A stretch of 61,094 nt of DNA from Succinivibrionaceae bacterium (GCA_017480795.1 JAFURY010000099.1:1-61094), one strand, 5' to 3'; shown: positions 49,861 through 60,594, counted from the stretch's first letter. Notes: generated from the letters alone by a model not told the origin. Numbers and translations are program-made.

Positions 49861-51633
49861 ATGTTGAAGTCTATCGGCATAGGAACGGAATTGTTCCACA
49901 ATCTTGTTGAAAACGACTGCTATTACGTTGATAAAACATCTTTGATCAGAACCGTGTTCCAGGAAAACAAAGCTGACGTAATGCTCATAACCAGACCGAG
50001 ACGTTTCGGCAAAACTCTCGCCATGTCCACCTTTTACGATTTTCTGGCGCTTGATCCCGCAAATCCCGGGGATGTTTCACGTCAGGAAAAATGGTTCAGG
50101 GACACCAGCATCTTTGAGGACAAAGATTTCTGCGGCAAATACATGGGGAAGTTTCCGGTGATCTTCGTGTCGTTCAAAACCATCGTTCATCGGAATTTCA
50201 ATGATGCGTACAATCAGTTCGCCACTCTCATATGCAGACTGGCGCAGCAGTTTGAGTATCTGGCTTCAAGCACCCAATTGTCCGCCATACAGAAGGAACA
50301 GTACGTAAGTCTGATTAATATCGAAAAGCTTAAAGACAAAGCCGATAAATCTTTTCTGACCGGCTCGCTTCAGACGCTTTGCGCGCTTCTGGAAGAGCAT
50401 CATAAGATAAAACCGATACTGCTGATTGACGAATATGATGTTCCTATTGCCAAAGCGGCTCGTCATGGCTACTACGATGACATGATGAATCTTGTCAGCC
50501 CCTTTTACAACGACGCTTTAAAAACAAATTCGCATCTCGGCAGAGCCGTGCTTACCGGCTGCCTGAGAGCAGCCAAGGAAAGCATTTTTACCGGGCTCAA
50601 CAATCCTATGATCTGCTCGGTTCTTGATTCCGGAGATGATGACATCTCCACAGGGATAGGCTTCACCAAAGATGAAACCGAGAAGGTTCTTTCATACTAC
50701 GGACTTTCGGACTATTGCCAGGAGGCGCAAAACTATTACGACGGGTACAATTTTGGAACAACCCATATGTACTGCCCGTGGGATGTCATGAATTTCTGCA
50801 ATGACAACTGCAGAAAACCGAGTCGGGACAGAAATCTCATTAAAGCCCGCAACTACTGGATAAACACCAGCGGCAACGATGTCATCGAAGAATTCATGGG
50901 ATACATAGAGCCCCATGACATAGACAAAATGCAGACTCTTCTGGATGGCGGATCCATTGTCGCGGAAGCGAGGGATGCACTGTGCTACGGCGATCTGAAG
51001 AGGCATGATATAAATGATTTCTGGACGCTGCTGCTTTATACCGGCTATCTCACCTTTGATCCTCGGTTCGAGTCAACCAATAAAAACGAGCGCAGACTGT
51101 ATATTCCCAATGAGGAAATCAAAGAGTGCTTCAGGTCGAAGATCATGGACTTCTACAAACATGACGACGTCATGAAGAGCAGCGCAAGCGATCTGATAAA
51201 GGGACTGTTTTCCGGAGAGGCGGAAACAGTCGAGGACAACCTTAACGCGCTTTTGGCCAAATATGTGTCCATCAGAGATTTTGCCGTCAATGCGCCGAAG
51301 GAAAACTATTACCACGGCTTCATGAACGGGCTGCTGGCCAACGGCGCGTCTCTTGTTGAAGAGCAGAAATCCAGTTTCGAGTCCGGAAACGGCTATATCG
51401 ATCTGATAATAAAATCCCCAAGCAGCAGAGGCGTTGTCGTAATTCTGGAACTGAAGCAGACTCCTGACGAGAGCGAAGACAAGTTTCTGATTGCCGAGGA
51501 TGCAGTCGAGCAGATCATCGGAAAGAAATATGCCGATCCGTACATCGGAAGAGGCGATATCAGAGCGGTTCTTGCATACGGTATCTGTTTCTGCAAAAAG
51601 GAATGCACCGTGGTGGGCAAAAGGCTGAAATAA
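49861..51633 (+). CDS. AAA-ATPase-like / PD-(D/E)XK nuclease-family protein
   Basis: The 590 residues have the same layout as 17473-19245 and 24490-26175. YYVDKTSLIRTVF precedes Walker A RPRRFGKTL (45-53), and Walker B is ILLIDEYDVPI. The C-terminal core reads GYIDLIIKSPSSRGVVVILELKQ. This is the closest of the three to the common AAA-ATPase_like/DUF1703 pattern. AGGAGG precedes the ATG. It opens the putative defence region. The role is not established for the family. Confidence 0.93.
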   Translation: MLKSIGIGTELFHNLVENDCYYVDKTSLIRTVFQENKADVMLITRPRRFGKTLAMSTFYDFLALDPANPGDVSRQEKWFRDTSIFEDKDFCGKYMGKFPVIFVSFKTIVHRNFNDAYNQFATLICRLAQQFEYLASSTQLSAIQKEQYVSLINIEKLKDKADKSFLTGSLQTLCALLEEHHKIKPILLIDEYDVPIAKAARHGYYDDMMNLVSPFYNDALKTNSHLGRAVLTGCLRAAKESIFTGLNNPMICSVLDSGDDDISTGIGFTKDETEKVLSYYGLSDYCQEAQNYYDGYNFGTTHMYCPWDVMNFCNDNCRKPSRDRNLIKARNYWINTSGNDVIEEFMGYIEPHDIDKMQTLLDGGSIVAEARDALCYGDLKRHDINDFWTLLLYTGYLTFDPRFESTNKNERRLYIPNEEIKECFRSKIMDFYKHDDVMKSSASDLIKGLFSGEAETVEDNLNALLAKYVSIRDFAVNAPKENYYHGFMNGLLANGASLVEEQKSSFESGNGYIDLIIKSPSSRGVVVILELKQTPDESEDKFLIAEDAVEQIIGKKYADPYIGRGDIRAVLAYGICFCKKECTVVGKRLK

Positions 51634-51819
51634 AATCTGCAAAGGGTCGGTTAAATTGCAGGAATAACAACAGGCACTTGTCGAACGACAGCGGATTTTT
51701 GCATGAGCCAGATTTGATTTTCCGCATCTGTCAAACCTGTTGCAGGAGCGTCCTCAACTCCGAATTTCACGTTTTCAAACGCCATTGAAAGGGAGAACCA
51801 GTCAAATGGGCGTAAACGG

Positions 51820-51903
51820 TAGGAAACAAGGTTCAGAGAAGGTTCAGAACAAAAAGACACCCGTTCAGAGCAAAGAGTCTGCCGCTCAGGACAAAATCCC
51901 ATC
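51820..51903. repeat. Small 21-bp phased repeat cluster
   Basis: Units starting at 51841, 51862 and 51883 (GGTTCAGAACA, CGTTCAGAGCA, CGCTCAGGACA) are exactly 21 bases apart, with a weaker unit before. It lies between convergent genes, so it is not directly upstream of either. The rest of 51634-52018 shows nothing. Confidence 0.55.
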
Positions 51904-52018
51904 TAGTTGCGCAATCTACCACAATTATAGATAATCAGGTTTATCCGAAGTACGCTTTAACACATTTCTTTATTTTCATCGCCAATGTCGGCAACAAGTC
52001 GTTTGTCACGAGCCATTT

Positions 52019-53719
52019 CTAAGACAAATTGTCATTCCACCACTGCTGATTTCTAAGGCATTTCTCCACGATATCGAACCTTCTAAAGGCCGCCGCCATG
52101 GTTCTTCCGTCTATTTCTGCGATGGAGCGGCCTTCCCCAAGATTGAAATACTCTCGGAGAACGTTTTTCAGTTTTTCTTCGGCCCAGGCCGCCAGACTGT
52201 CCTTTTCTGCGCTGAAACGGTCCCTGACGCTCCCGAAACTGATATGTGTCAGGCCGTCCAAATCCAGGTTCAAATCATAGAGCAGTTTTGTCCCCACCAT
52301 GCAGGACAGGAAATAATTGTCGTAAAAGCGCATGGCCATTATGTCCCTGTCGTCTGTCGCCCGCTTCCGGACGGCATCGCAGTGCCTGAATACCATGACG
52401 GCGATTATCATCTGCGCCGCGTTCAGATTGTCAAAAATCGTTCTGTAGAATGCGCCGAACATCTCAGATTTCTTGTACCTGGCAAGGTGCGGCGACTTTC
52501 TCCAGACGGACAGAACCGCCTCGGCGGCCACGGTGGACGGGATCGCGTTGGAGGCAACGCTGCTGTCTCTTTTCCTCTTGTAGACGTATCCCAGCTCCAT
52601 GGCGCTGTGCTCCAGGAGCTGCTGCGCCGGATCGTTGGATTTCAGATCCCTCAGATCCACAGGATTCTGGTGATTGGTGGCATAGGTGATCTCCTTTACA
52701 ATCTTCTCGTCCTCGGCGCTGACCTCGTATATTCTCACCAGAACATACGCATCATCCACCGCCAGATCCCGGTTCTCCGACACCGTCTGATGCAGTGCGC
52801 GGCAGGTCTGTCCGCCGTTTATGATCTGCAGACCCCTGAGTTTGACGATCCAGTCCTTCTCCTGCAGAGCGTTGTAGCTGAACTTGTCGCAGATCATGGT
52901 AATGCCGTTGTTGTAGAAAAAGAAGTTGGCGCCATGACCGCTTTTAAGGCAATCGGCAATGCTGTCGTTGATTTCGTTTTTGCCAAGGTATTTTCTTATG
53001 TTCTTCTCCAGCAGCAGGTCGCCGTATTCCTCCATCATTCTCACAATTTCGGTGATCCTCACCTTGCCGATTATCACCCGCTTGAAGTTGAAGTTCTCCT
53101 GAATCGAAAGTCCGGCCATGTTTAGGCTGGTATCAATCGGATCCTTCTTTCTGATGTATCCCAGGATGTCCTGGGTTCCGAAATGAACGAATCTGACCTG
53201 CTCCTGATCCCCGAAGGCGTTGTCAATGCACAGTTGAGCGGCGTCGTTCCATTTTTCCCCGTTGTTCAGCATGACGAAGGTGACATAGGGGATAAAGCCG
53301 TCAAGGATCAGGGATCTTATTTCATCGGCCTTGCGGCGGCTGCTTTCGTTCAGCAGCGTCCGACTTGCGGGGTCGAATATGGTGCTGACGGCGTTTACCG
53401 CCTTTTCCACCGCATTGGAAGGAAAGCAGGCGTCCTTGTTCAGATCCCGGGTGTATTTCGACTGAAACAGCACCACGTTGATCTGGCCGTCATGTGCCTC
53501 CTCGATAAAAGCCGCATCAAATCCGCCATCGTTGCCGCCATCGGTAATGTAGGACATGGCCTCGGACAGATCCCGATCCAGGTAGGCAGACACGCCCAGA
53601 AGGAGAAAACACTTGGATTTTCTTCTTTCCTCGTCATCGTTTGAAAAGTAGTCGGGATTATCATTCATGATCCTGATCACTTTCTGATCGATGATCTGCT
53701 TTGAAATGTTGACCGGCAT
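52019..53719 (-). CDS. AIPR-family protein (abortive phage infection)
   Basis: The 566 residues match the AIPR family: KNIRKYLGKNEINDSI, FFFYNNGITMICDKF and IINGGQTCRAL. The N-terminal part has GGNDGGFDAAFI and then VVLFQSKYTRD, a restriction-endonuclease-like D...QxK core. AIPR proteins occur in phage-resistance loci. GAGGAG precedes the ATG. The gene is flanked by a kinase and a GmrSD-like gene on the same strand. Confidence 0.9.
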   Translation of the reverse strand: MPVNISKQIIDQKVIRIMNDNPDYFSNDDEERRKSKCFLLLGVSAYLDRDLSEAMSYITDGGNDGGFDAAFIEEAHDGQINVVLFQSKYTRDLNKDACFPSNAVEKAVNAVSTIFDPASRTLLNESSRRKADEIRSLILDGFIPYVTFVMLNNGEKWNDAAQLCIDNAFGDQEQVRFVHFGTQDILGYIRKKDPIDTSLNMAGLSIQENFNFKRVIIGKVRITEIVRMMEEYGDLLLEKNIRKYLGKNEINDSIADCLKSGHGANFFFYNNGITMICDKFSYNALQEKDWIVKLRGLQIINGGQTCRALHQTVSENRDLAVDDAYVLVRIYEVSAEDEKIVKEITYATNHQNPVDLRDLKSNDPAQQLLEHSAMELGYVYKRKRDSSVASNAIPSTVAAEAVLSVWRKSPHLARYKKSEMFGAFYRTIFDNLNAAQMIIAVMVFRHCDAVRKRATDDRDIMAMRFYDNYFLSCMVGTKLLYDLNLDLDGLTHISFGSVRDRFSAEKDSLAAWAEEKLKNVLREYFNLGEGRSIAEIDGRTMAAAFRRFDIVEKCLRNQQWWNDNLS

Positions 53720-53910
53720 AAATTCTCCTCATTTTGCGGCGATACAGCCTTTATTCGCAACAACCGATGATTTTACAGCATTCCAGGACGCCATAAACGC
53801 AGTCCGAAAGGCGCAGATGAAACAAAGTCGGGTCTGAAATGAAAACCGGACTGGCAGGGTATCCCGCAGACAACAACCTTGGCAAAGCAGGACGCCACCA
53901 GGGCGTCAGT

Positions 53911-56395
53911 TCAGCTTTTTCGCCAGAGATCTCCCAGCACTTCGAAAATGCGCCTCGCCTTGTCCATACCGCCGGCAAAGGGATCGTTGAAAATATCATC
54001 CAGAGACTCCATGGCCTCGTTCTCCATGCGATCAAGTTCTTCCTTTTCCCTGCGAGCGTTGCCTTCTTGGCCTTGCGGCGCTGCTTTTCCTGCTCCTGCC
54101 GTTCTTTTCGGGCCTGCTCCTCTCTTTCCTGCCGCTCTTGCCGGGCCCGCTCTTCCTGCTCCCGACGCTCGCGCTCCGCCTGTTCCCGGCGGCTCCGCTC
54201 TTCGCGTTCTCTCTGGGCACGATCTTCCTCTTCCTTGCGCCGATCAAGCTCCTGCTGCAGATCCTTCAGGATGTTCACGGCCAGCGGTCTCTCAGCGGAA
54301 TTGAGGCAGCCGGTATAGCGTTCGATATCCTCGCGATTGTCCTGAATCCAACGGTAATACCGGGAAAGGCCGGATGCTTTCAGACGCGCCACAAAAGCCG
54401 ACAGCTCGGCAAAGCCTGCAAAACTTCTGTCGACCACCTTTACGGGAATGCCATCGGGAGCAATGAACGAGCACAGAGAAACAGCCTGGACCACCGCGCT
54501 GCAACCGCCAAATTCCGCATTCCGTTCAAGCTTGGCCATAACGCTCTGCTCTTCTCTCCTGCAGTGATCTGATACCAGAAGGACAGCGTCTTTCTGATCT
54601 CGTGACAGAGTTCATTCAGCTTGTCTTTGCCATCCGCGCCGAACAGGGCCTGTTTCAGTTCGTAAGACATTACCTTGAGGTTTTCGTCGATTCTGGCGGA
54701 TTTCCAGTACAGAGCGATCCGATCGGAGGTCACGCCCAGCTCCATGAGCATTCTAGCGTAGGCTTCATCGGTGGTTCCGGCTTCCTCGCAGTCCATAATG
54801 ATGCTGGCGATGTTCTGCAGGTTCTGCTGAAGGAAAAAACGGGAAGCGAAGCCTCTGCCCACGTGCTTCCTGCCGTCGGTCCAGTTGGTTCCCAGCGCCT
54901 CGACAAATTCAGAGAGAGTTGCGAGTTTGACGGTCCGACCGTTTGGGTTTCTGAATTCGTAAGGAATGGAAAAGACGCAGTCGGAGGAAGAAGCGGATGA
55001 TGATAAAGAGGCGGAAGATGAAGACAAAAAGACGAAGGAAGACGAAGCCGCAGATGAAAATAAAGTGGCGGATGAAGGCGCGTGTGATACGGAATTCAAA
55101 GAAGCGCAGGAGTCGCCTGAGCCTCGGTTTCGAGAATCGCTGTTTTGCGCCTTGACGTCGTTAGTGTCAGGGTTGCCGGAAGCCTGGTTTTGGGCGAATG
55201 GCGTTGCGACTGCCGAGTTTTGCGCTGCCATGCTCTGCTCCGGAGAGTTTTGCGCCGGAGAACTCTGCGTCGCCTCCTGATGGGATGATTGATCTGCGTG
55301 ACGCATGTCGCCAGGTATCGGCAGTTTTTCTCCTTTGAGCCACTTTTCGATTTCCCGCCATGTCCATCTGCGATTCGGGTTCTCAGGATCGTCGCGGTTG
55401 GAGAGATCCTTGTAGGTAAGCCCACTGATGAGATTTACAAGATCTGTTGGGAAATCCGTGGTGAAAGGGATTTTCTGAACGGAGGCGCTGGCCGCCAGCT
55501 CGTTTCGGTCAAGATCTCCCGAATATGGCGTATGTCCCTTGAAGAGCTCGTAGAGAGTTAGGCCAAGGGAGTAGTAATCCGACTCTTCAACCCACACATT
55601 GTTGAAGGTTTCAGGCGCGCTGTACTCAGGGGACATGCCAGTTCTGGTAATGAGAACTGAAACCTGATCATCCTTTGCCGAGCAGATGCCGAAATCGATG
55701 ATATGCACATGGCGTCCGTCATCGGAAATCGTCAGATTGGCCGGCTTGATATCTTTGTCGATAATGCCTTTTTCATGGAGGAATTTCAGACCTGAGGCGA
55801 CATCAGGCAGGACAATGTCTCTGATGGTGTCATAAGTAAGAGTTTTTCTTGAAAGAGAGCCGTTTTTGAAATATGGCATGACTATGCAGGGAAAGCCGTT
55901 GTACAAGCCATGTTCGATTATCTCCACAATGCCGGAGGCTTTGAAACTGTAGAGACGGCTGAGAACGTCAGGCTTTACGGCATCCCTTCTGCGGTAGATC
56001 TTCACCATCAACGAGGAGGGCTGAAAGGAAGTGTCGGACGACCTCTCCTGATCTGGCTTAGGAGAAGGCGCGACTGAACATGAAGAGGCAGGCGCTGGCG
56101 AATGGTCAGGCGAAGTGGCAGACGAGTGTTCATGAGAACGGTCTGAGGAGGAACTGTTTGAATTCGGATGAGCGGTGTAAGATAAGCATTCACCAGTTAC
56201 TGCAGGAGATGGGCATTGGGAATCTTTGCTGACGGCCAGGTACAGGGATGCCACGCCTGACGGATCGGAGAGCCTCTCCTGGAGGATATACTTGTCCAGC
56301 ACCACAGTGCCTGCAAGATCGTCATCCTCACTGGCAGAGGCTGAATTGATCCAAATTTTGGTGATGGACGGATTGATGGATGTTTCTAAGGACAC
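53911..56395 (-). pseudogene. Ser/Thr protein kinase with coiled-coil tail, two frameshifts
   Basis: The N-terminal 651-codon frame is an STK. The VAIK-like lysine is K132 (MVKIYRR), the catalytic loop is DKDIKPANL (Asp215), DFG is at 234-236, and SPEYSAPE marks the activation segment. A Ser/Pro-rich insertion (61-127) splits the N-lobe, and a Ser/Ala-rich linker follows the kinase. The frame is lost near 54545. The protein continues (MAKLERNAEFGG) in a second frame with an Arg/Glu coiled coil. Near 54060 it needs a third frame, giving KEELDRMENEAMESLDD and ending LWRKS at 53911. The start is GTG with a weak site. A separate downstream gene from ATG 54539 is the alternative for the first shift. 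Confidence 0.7.
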
Positions 56396-56481
56396 GTGAC
56401 ACTCATAAAACTAAAATCTGACGTCAAAATCCTAACGAAAATAGTGGCCTTTTAGGAATAGCAGTTAAAATGTCACTAGTT

Positions 56482-58569
56482 TTATTTAAGCCTAACCATA
56501 ATCGGTTCATCAAAAGAATAGTAATCAGCAATTTGCAAAATAACTTTAATTATTGAAGATGAAGACATATTGCCTTCAACATAAAAATCTTCATCTAATT
56601 TTATTTCTTTGCGAATCGTTCCTGAGTTAGGACTGTTAGACCAGTAGTTATCTTGAAGAACAGACTTGAACTCATCACCATAATTTTCAAGCACATATTT
56701 CAAAAACTTTACATAAACAGAAGCCCATGAGCTACCAGTTAAGACTACATCAGGATCTACAATCAATTGTTGCGGTTTTGTATTATTAAAAACATCTTTA
56801 TTGTCAGTTAATTCATATAAATTTGAAGCATCTTGAGTTATAACATCGCTATAATCTGGAGGTAATTTCCAAATCTTTGTTGCAATTTCACCAAACCACT
56901 CACCGCGTTTTCTAATTGTTGACGAAAACCAATCAGTTTCATCGCCCAAATTTCGAGTAATTGTAAAGTTAGAATTTTTATACGTTTCTTTTTTCTTCTC
57001 AAATGACGAATTGGAAAGATGACTATTATTTTTTGTAAGTGTCAAATTACCTATTTTATGCAATTCAGATTTAATCTTTTCCAATTCACCATTTGTTTTT
57101 AAATAATCAATCCATTCATCATTAAGAGTTTGAGGACATATATGTTCAATTGATGCATCATCTACATCAACGGTTTCATTACTCAAAAAATTCTCAAAAT
57201 ATGAAAGAACTATCCTACCTTGAGTTCCCCTGAACATGCTATAAAATTGACATGAAGCGACATCATTCTTGAACACTTCATCTGATGGAAAAATAATATT
57301 TCCAGCATTCTGACATAAAGCGATCGTTAAATTATATCTAAAATCTTCTTTTGAAATTTCATTTCTTCTGTCATAACGTTGGAGAATTAGTGAAAAATCC
57401 TGATAATTCAAGCTTTGATTTCTTACCTTTAATCTAAATATATATGATGATAAATCGGAAAGCATATACTCATACTGATCTAGATCAATTACATTAGTAA
57501 TATATTGGTTGTAAATGTACATAATCACTATGCTTACAGAGAGCATATTTAACTCAACCATCATCTGGTAAATCAGAATAGAAATTCGATTGGAAGTATT
57601 CTTTTTTACAAAAGATGCAAAAATCTCTGCATATCTTTTTAGTTCTTTAAGAAAATCATCCTTTGATAAGTTTGGATGTTCTTCTAAGTATTCTGTGTAA
57701 GCATAGTAAAGAGTCTTTGCATTAATGTGACTCCGTTTGCCTTCGTATATTAATGCATCAGATTTCTTTTTCATACACAAGTAGCAAACAAGAAATACTT
57801 CCAAATTTGAACTAATATCGTTCTTATTCGTTACCTCTAAGCACGACTCAATCTTTTTCCAGTAATTATTGAAAAGTGAGACTTGTTTTTCGTAATCAGT
57901 AGGCATTAGTAAGTAATTACGAATTAAATCAGCATTGGTTAGGTTTTTTCCAGTGGAGTTTAATGACTCAAAAATCTGTTGTGGATTTTCATCTTCTAGA
58001 ACAATATTTCCAATAATAAGATAAGATACAGACTGATAAAGTTCATTAACAGAAAAATTTGAGTTCAAAACCATCTGTTTGAACAATTCATAATTTTTAA
58101 AGATAAGAGATTTTCTTTCTTTCTCACTAATTTCTTCAAAATTGCCGTCAATAATTTTATTAAAAATTACCCTATCATTTTCAATCGGAATTAATTTATA
58201 TTTTTGTTGTTCTTCAAAATCCTCATTTATAAGAAACCTCTTTATAATTCTTTTTCTAAGAGTCGCATCTTCAGTTATGTCATAAAATGCCTTTACCAAT
58301 AGCATCAAAGAAGTAATACGTTGCTGTCCGTCTATAATCGTGTATTGAGGACATTCAGGGTTTGCTTGATAACTTGTAGAAACAATAGAACCTATAAAAT
58401 GAGTTTTAAAGGTTCCTGTTTCTTTTTTCCTTTTTGCAATTTTTTCTACATCATAAAAAATTTTTTGGCAATTTGTTTTTGTCCAACTGTAACGTCGCTG
58501 ATAAACCGGGATACAAAAATTCTTGGTTCCATCGATAAGTTTACCAAAGTCAGTTTTAGTTATTTCCAT
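56482..58569 (-). CDS. DUF262/DUF1524 (GmrSD-like) nuclease, probable phage defence
   Basis: The 695 residues have the GmrS-GmrD fusion layout. An N-terminal DUF262 ParB-like domain shows IPVYQRRYSW and IDGQQRITSL. A C-terminal DUF1524 His-Me finger nuclease shows SIEHICPQTLND, then KIGNLTLTKNNSHLSN and FEKKK. The family includes type IV restriction enzymes against glucosylated hmC phage DNA. A further C-terminal domain of about 110 residues may bind a target. The gene is strongly AT-rich compared with neighbours, indicating transfer. AAGGCG precedes the ATG. Confidence 0.92.
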   Translation of the reverse strand: MEITKTDFGKLIDGTKNFCIPVYQRRYSWTKTNCQKIFYDVEKIAKRKKETGTFKTHFIGSIVSTSYQANPECPQYTIIDGQQRITSLMLLVKAFYDITEDATLRKRIIKRFLINEDFEEQQKYKLIPIENDRVIFNKIIDGNFEEISEKERKSLIFKNYELFKQMVLNSNFSVNELYQSVSYLIIGNIVLEDENPQQIFESLNSTGKNLTNADLIRNYLLMPTDYEKQVSLFNNYWKKIESCLEVTNKNDISSNLEVFLVCYLCMKKKSDALIYEGKRSHINAKTLYYAYTEYLEEHPNLSKDDFLKELKRYAEIFASFVKKNTSNRISILIYQMMVELNMLSVSIVIMYIYNQYITNVIDLDQYEYMLSDLSSYIFRLKVRNQSLNYQDFSLILQRYDRRNEISKEDFRYNLTIALCQNAGNIIFPSDEVFKNDVASCQFYSMFRGTQGRIVLSYFENFLSNETVDVDDASIEHICPQTLNDEWIDYLKTNGELEKIKSELHKIGNLTLTKNNSHLSNSSFEKKKETYKNSNFTITRNLGDETDWFSSTIRKRGEWFGEIATKIWKLPPDYSDVITQDASNLYELTDNKDVFNNTKPQQLIVDPDVVLTGSSWASVYVKFLKYVLENYGDEFKSVLQDNYWSNSPNSGTIRKEIKLDEDFYVEGNMSSSSIIKVILQIADYYSFDEPIMVRLK

Positions 58570-58596
58570 TTAATTCGCCTTTTAATTATTATCCTA

Positions 58597-58624
58597 ATAG
58601 TACTAGGAATATAATAATATTCAA
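58597..58624 (-). promoter_or_regulatory. Candidate promoter of the GmrSD-like gene
   Basis: TTGAAT (58619-58624) and TACTAT (58597-58602) are 16 bases apart, about 30 bases upstream of the ATG. Confidence 0.45.
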
Positions 58625-58770
58625 CTTTAATACAACAACAATTCAAATCTTGGAACAAAAGTCAAGATAAGTACACCATCTACACACCGAACAATAATTT
58701 TAGAATTGATACAATAATCTATTCATAACAAATTTGAATTGTACAATGCTCTAACTCATCAACATGACGC

Positions 58771-60594
58771 CTATTTCAGGGATGCAAGCGATGTAATGTA
58801 GGATGGCATGGTATCATATAGATCATCCTCCAGTCCGCATGCAACCAACAAGCGCTTAGTCTCCTTCAGTTGACCTAACACCCAGGATCGTTTGCTTTTT
58901 GCTTCATAGCTGACATTTATGCCCCGAGTTATGTCAAGGACATCCTGAACTGTGTATTCGCAAGGTTTGACCGGCTTCTTTCTGCGATCTGGCAACGTAT
59001 GTTCGCGTTTCAGATGAGACTCCAGTTCCGCAAGGATCGTCATACAGACAAAGGCAACGACAAACCGTCCTTCTAAAGCGTACTGATCGTGTCCGCAGAT
59101 GGTGTCGGACTTGGTATTCAACCTGCCGGATTCGAAACACTTTTCAATGTTGCGCCTGCCCTGATACACATGGTAAGCAACAGAAGCGGTCATTTCTTTC
59201 AGCGAAACGTATTCAAAGAACCCGAAGTTTCGGATGTGTTCGTCAAGAACATCTCCGTCACGGACCAGTTGGCCGTCAACAGTGGTGTGCCGGTAAAATT
59301 CAATCAGTGGCTCTTTCAGCAGCCACGCTCTTTGTTTTCTGTCGCTCTGTTTCCACTGTTGTTCAAACCACTCCAGATGGTTTAGGAAAGACATTCGCTC
59401 GATGGCACGGTTTTCCTCGCTGAGGAATATGTGAATCCAGGCATCAAACGCTATTCCTCTGTGCTTCAGAGTAACTTTTTCCGTGTGACCATGAACAGTT
59501 GTGCCGGCAATTACTGACGAAACATCCAAACAGTCAGCAAATATCTTTCGCACGGTCCTGATGACGTTCTGGTCGAGAACTTTTAACGCCATTATGCAGG
59601 CATTGCCGCTTTGAGAGCATTCTGCAAGACCGGACATGGTTTCGTATTCAGCATCGAACACAAAGATAAGATTCTTACCCTGTCCTGCAAGTTTCTGAGT
59701 GCGCTTCATCAGATCGCCTGCTGTAACGCAGTTCGACGATGCCCGGTCAAACAGCCGGTACATCAGCGGCATACCCGATTTCTGGTCAACCAGCATCGAC
59801 AGGTGCGCCATTGAACCGAACTCGCTTTCCTCGAACATCAAATCCTTTATGCAATCGATATCGCTGACATTGGCAGGTATATCGGCCGACTCGTAACTGA
59901 CGTAGCGGTCGGAATCGATACGTCCCTTGCGCAGCGCAAACAGGGCGTTCAGCGCGGCCTTGTCTCTTCCAAGACACATGTACAGAGACGAGATCTGCCC
60001 TTCTGTCAGATGACCATGAAACGGCAAAGCGAATATGTCGCAGAATCTTGAAAAGCGGCTTGCTGCATTGTCCGTTGCCATCAGCCAGTGCATCGCCAGC
60101 GACAATACCTTCAGCGCCGCGTTGGCACCGTAAGCTTTGGTAAGATCCTCAGCAATTCCGCAGTTCACCGCGGTCTGGTACATGATGGGGATCGCGCCCA
60201 AAAGTTTCTGATGAACGCATCCGTCAAAACGCTCTTGGACACTGCTCTGATCTTGCTCGGATGCCGTCCCTTCAGAATCGTTCGGGCCAAACGCGGAGCC
60301 GACCGAGGATGAAACGTTCGAAGAAGAATTTTCCGTTTTATGAACGCGCAAGGCGCCGCGATGAGTGTATTTGTGGCTGTACTCTTCTTCAGTGAGCCAT
60401 TTGCCATCGATAACAACTCCAATCGCTTTCTTGGAACCAGCAGATCTTTTGATTGCGGGGTCATACCTGTAATTTCTCTGAAGCACGCGATAGCCGTTGG
60501 GAACTGATTTGAGTATTTCCACTCTGGCGTTCTTCGGATTGCCGGCTATCTCAAGAACCTTCTGTTTGATTTCCTCTGCTATCTTCTCAGCCAT
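58771..60594 (-). CDS. IS1634/IS4-type DDE transposase
   Basis: The 607 residues resemble IS1634-group transposases. Recognisable parts are the N-terminal GYRVLQRNYRYD, the first Asp region SMLVDQKSG, FVFDAEYETM, and the C-terminal Y-x2-R-x3-E-like YQGRRNIEKCFESGRL. The frame is intact, so the element may be active. I found no matching terminal inverted repeats in 58570-58770 and 60595-60700; CTGTCGCGAG on the minus strand near 60660 is a possible right end. It borders the defence-like genes. Confidence 0.82.
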   Translation of the reverse strand: MAEKIAEEIKQKVLEIAGNPKNARVEILKSVPNGYRVLQRNYRYDPAIKRSAGSKKAIGVVIDGKWLTEEEYSHKYTHRGALRVHKTENSSSNVSSSVGSAFGPNDSEGTASEQDQSSVQERFDGCVHQKLLGAIPIMYQTAVNCGIAEDLTKAYGANAALKVLSLAMHWLMATDNAASRFSRFCDIFALPFHGHLTEGQISSLYMCLGRDKAALNALFALRKGRIDSDRYVSYESADIPANVSDIDCIKDLMFEESEFGSMAHLSMLVDQKSGMPLMYRLFDRASSNCVTAGDLMKRTQKLAGQGKNLIFVFDAEYETMSGLAECSQSGNACIMALKVLDQNVIRTVRKIFADCLDVSSVIAGTTVHGHTEKVTLKHRGIAFDAWIHIFLSEENRAIERMSFLNHLEWFEQQWKQSDRKQRAWLLKEPLIEFYRHTTVDGQLVRDGDVLDEHIRNFGFFEYVSLKEMTASVAYHVYQGRRNIEKCFESGRLNTKSDTICGHDQYALEGRFVVAFVCMTILAELESHLKREHTLPDRRKKPVKPCEYTVQDVLDITRGINVSYEAKSKRSWVLGQLKETKRLLVACGLEDDLYDTMPSYITSLASLK

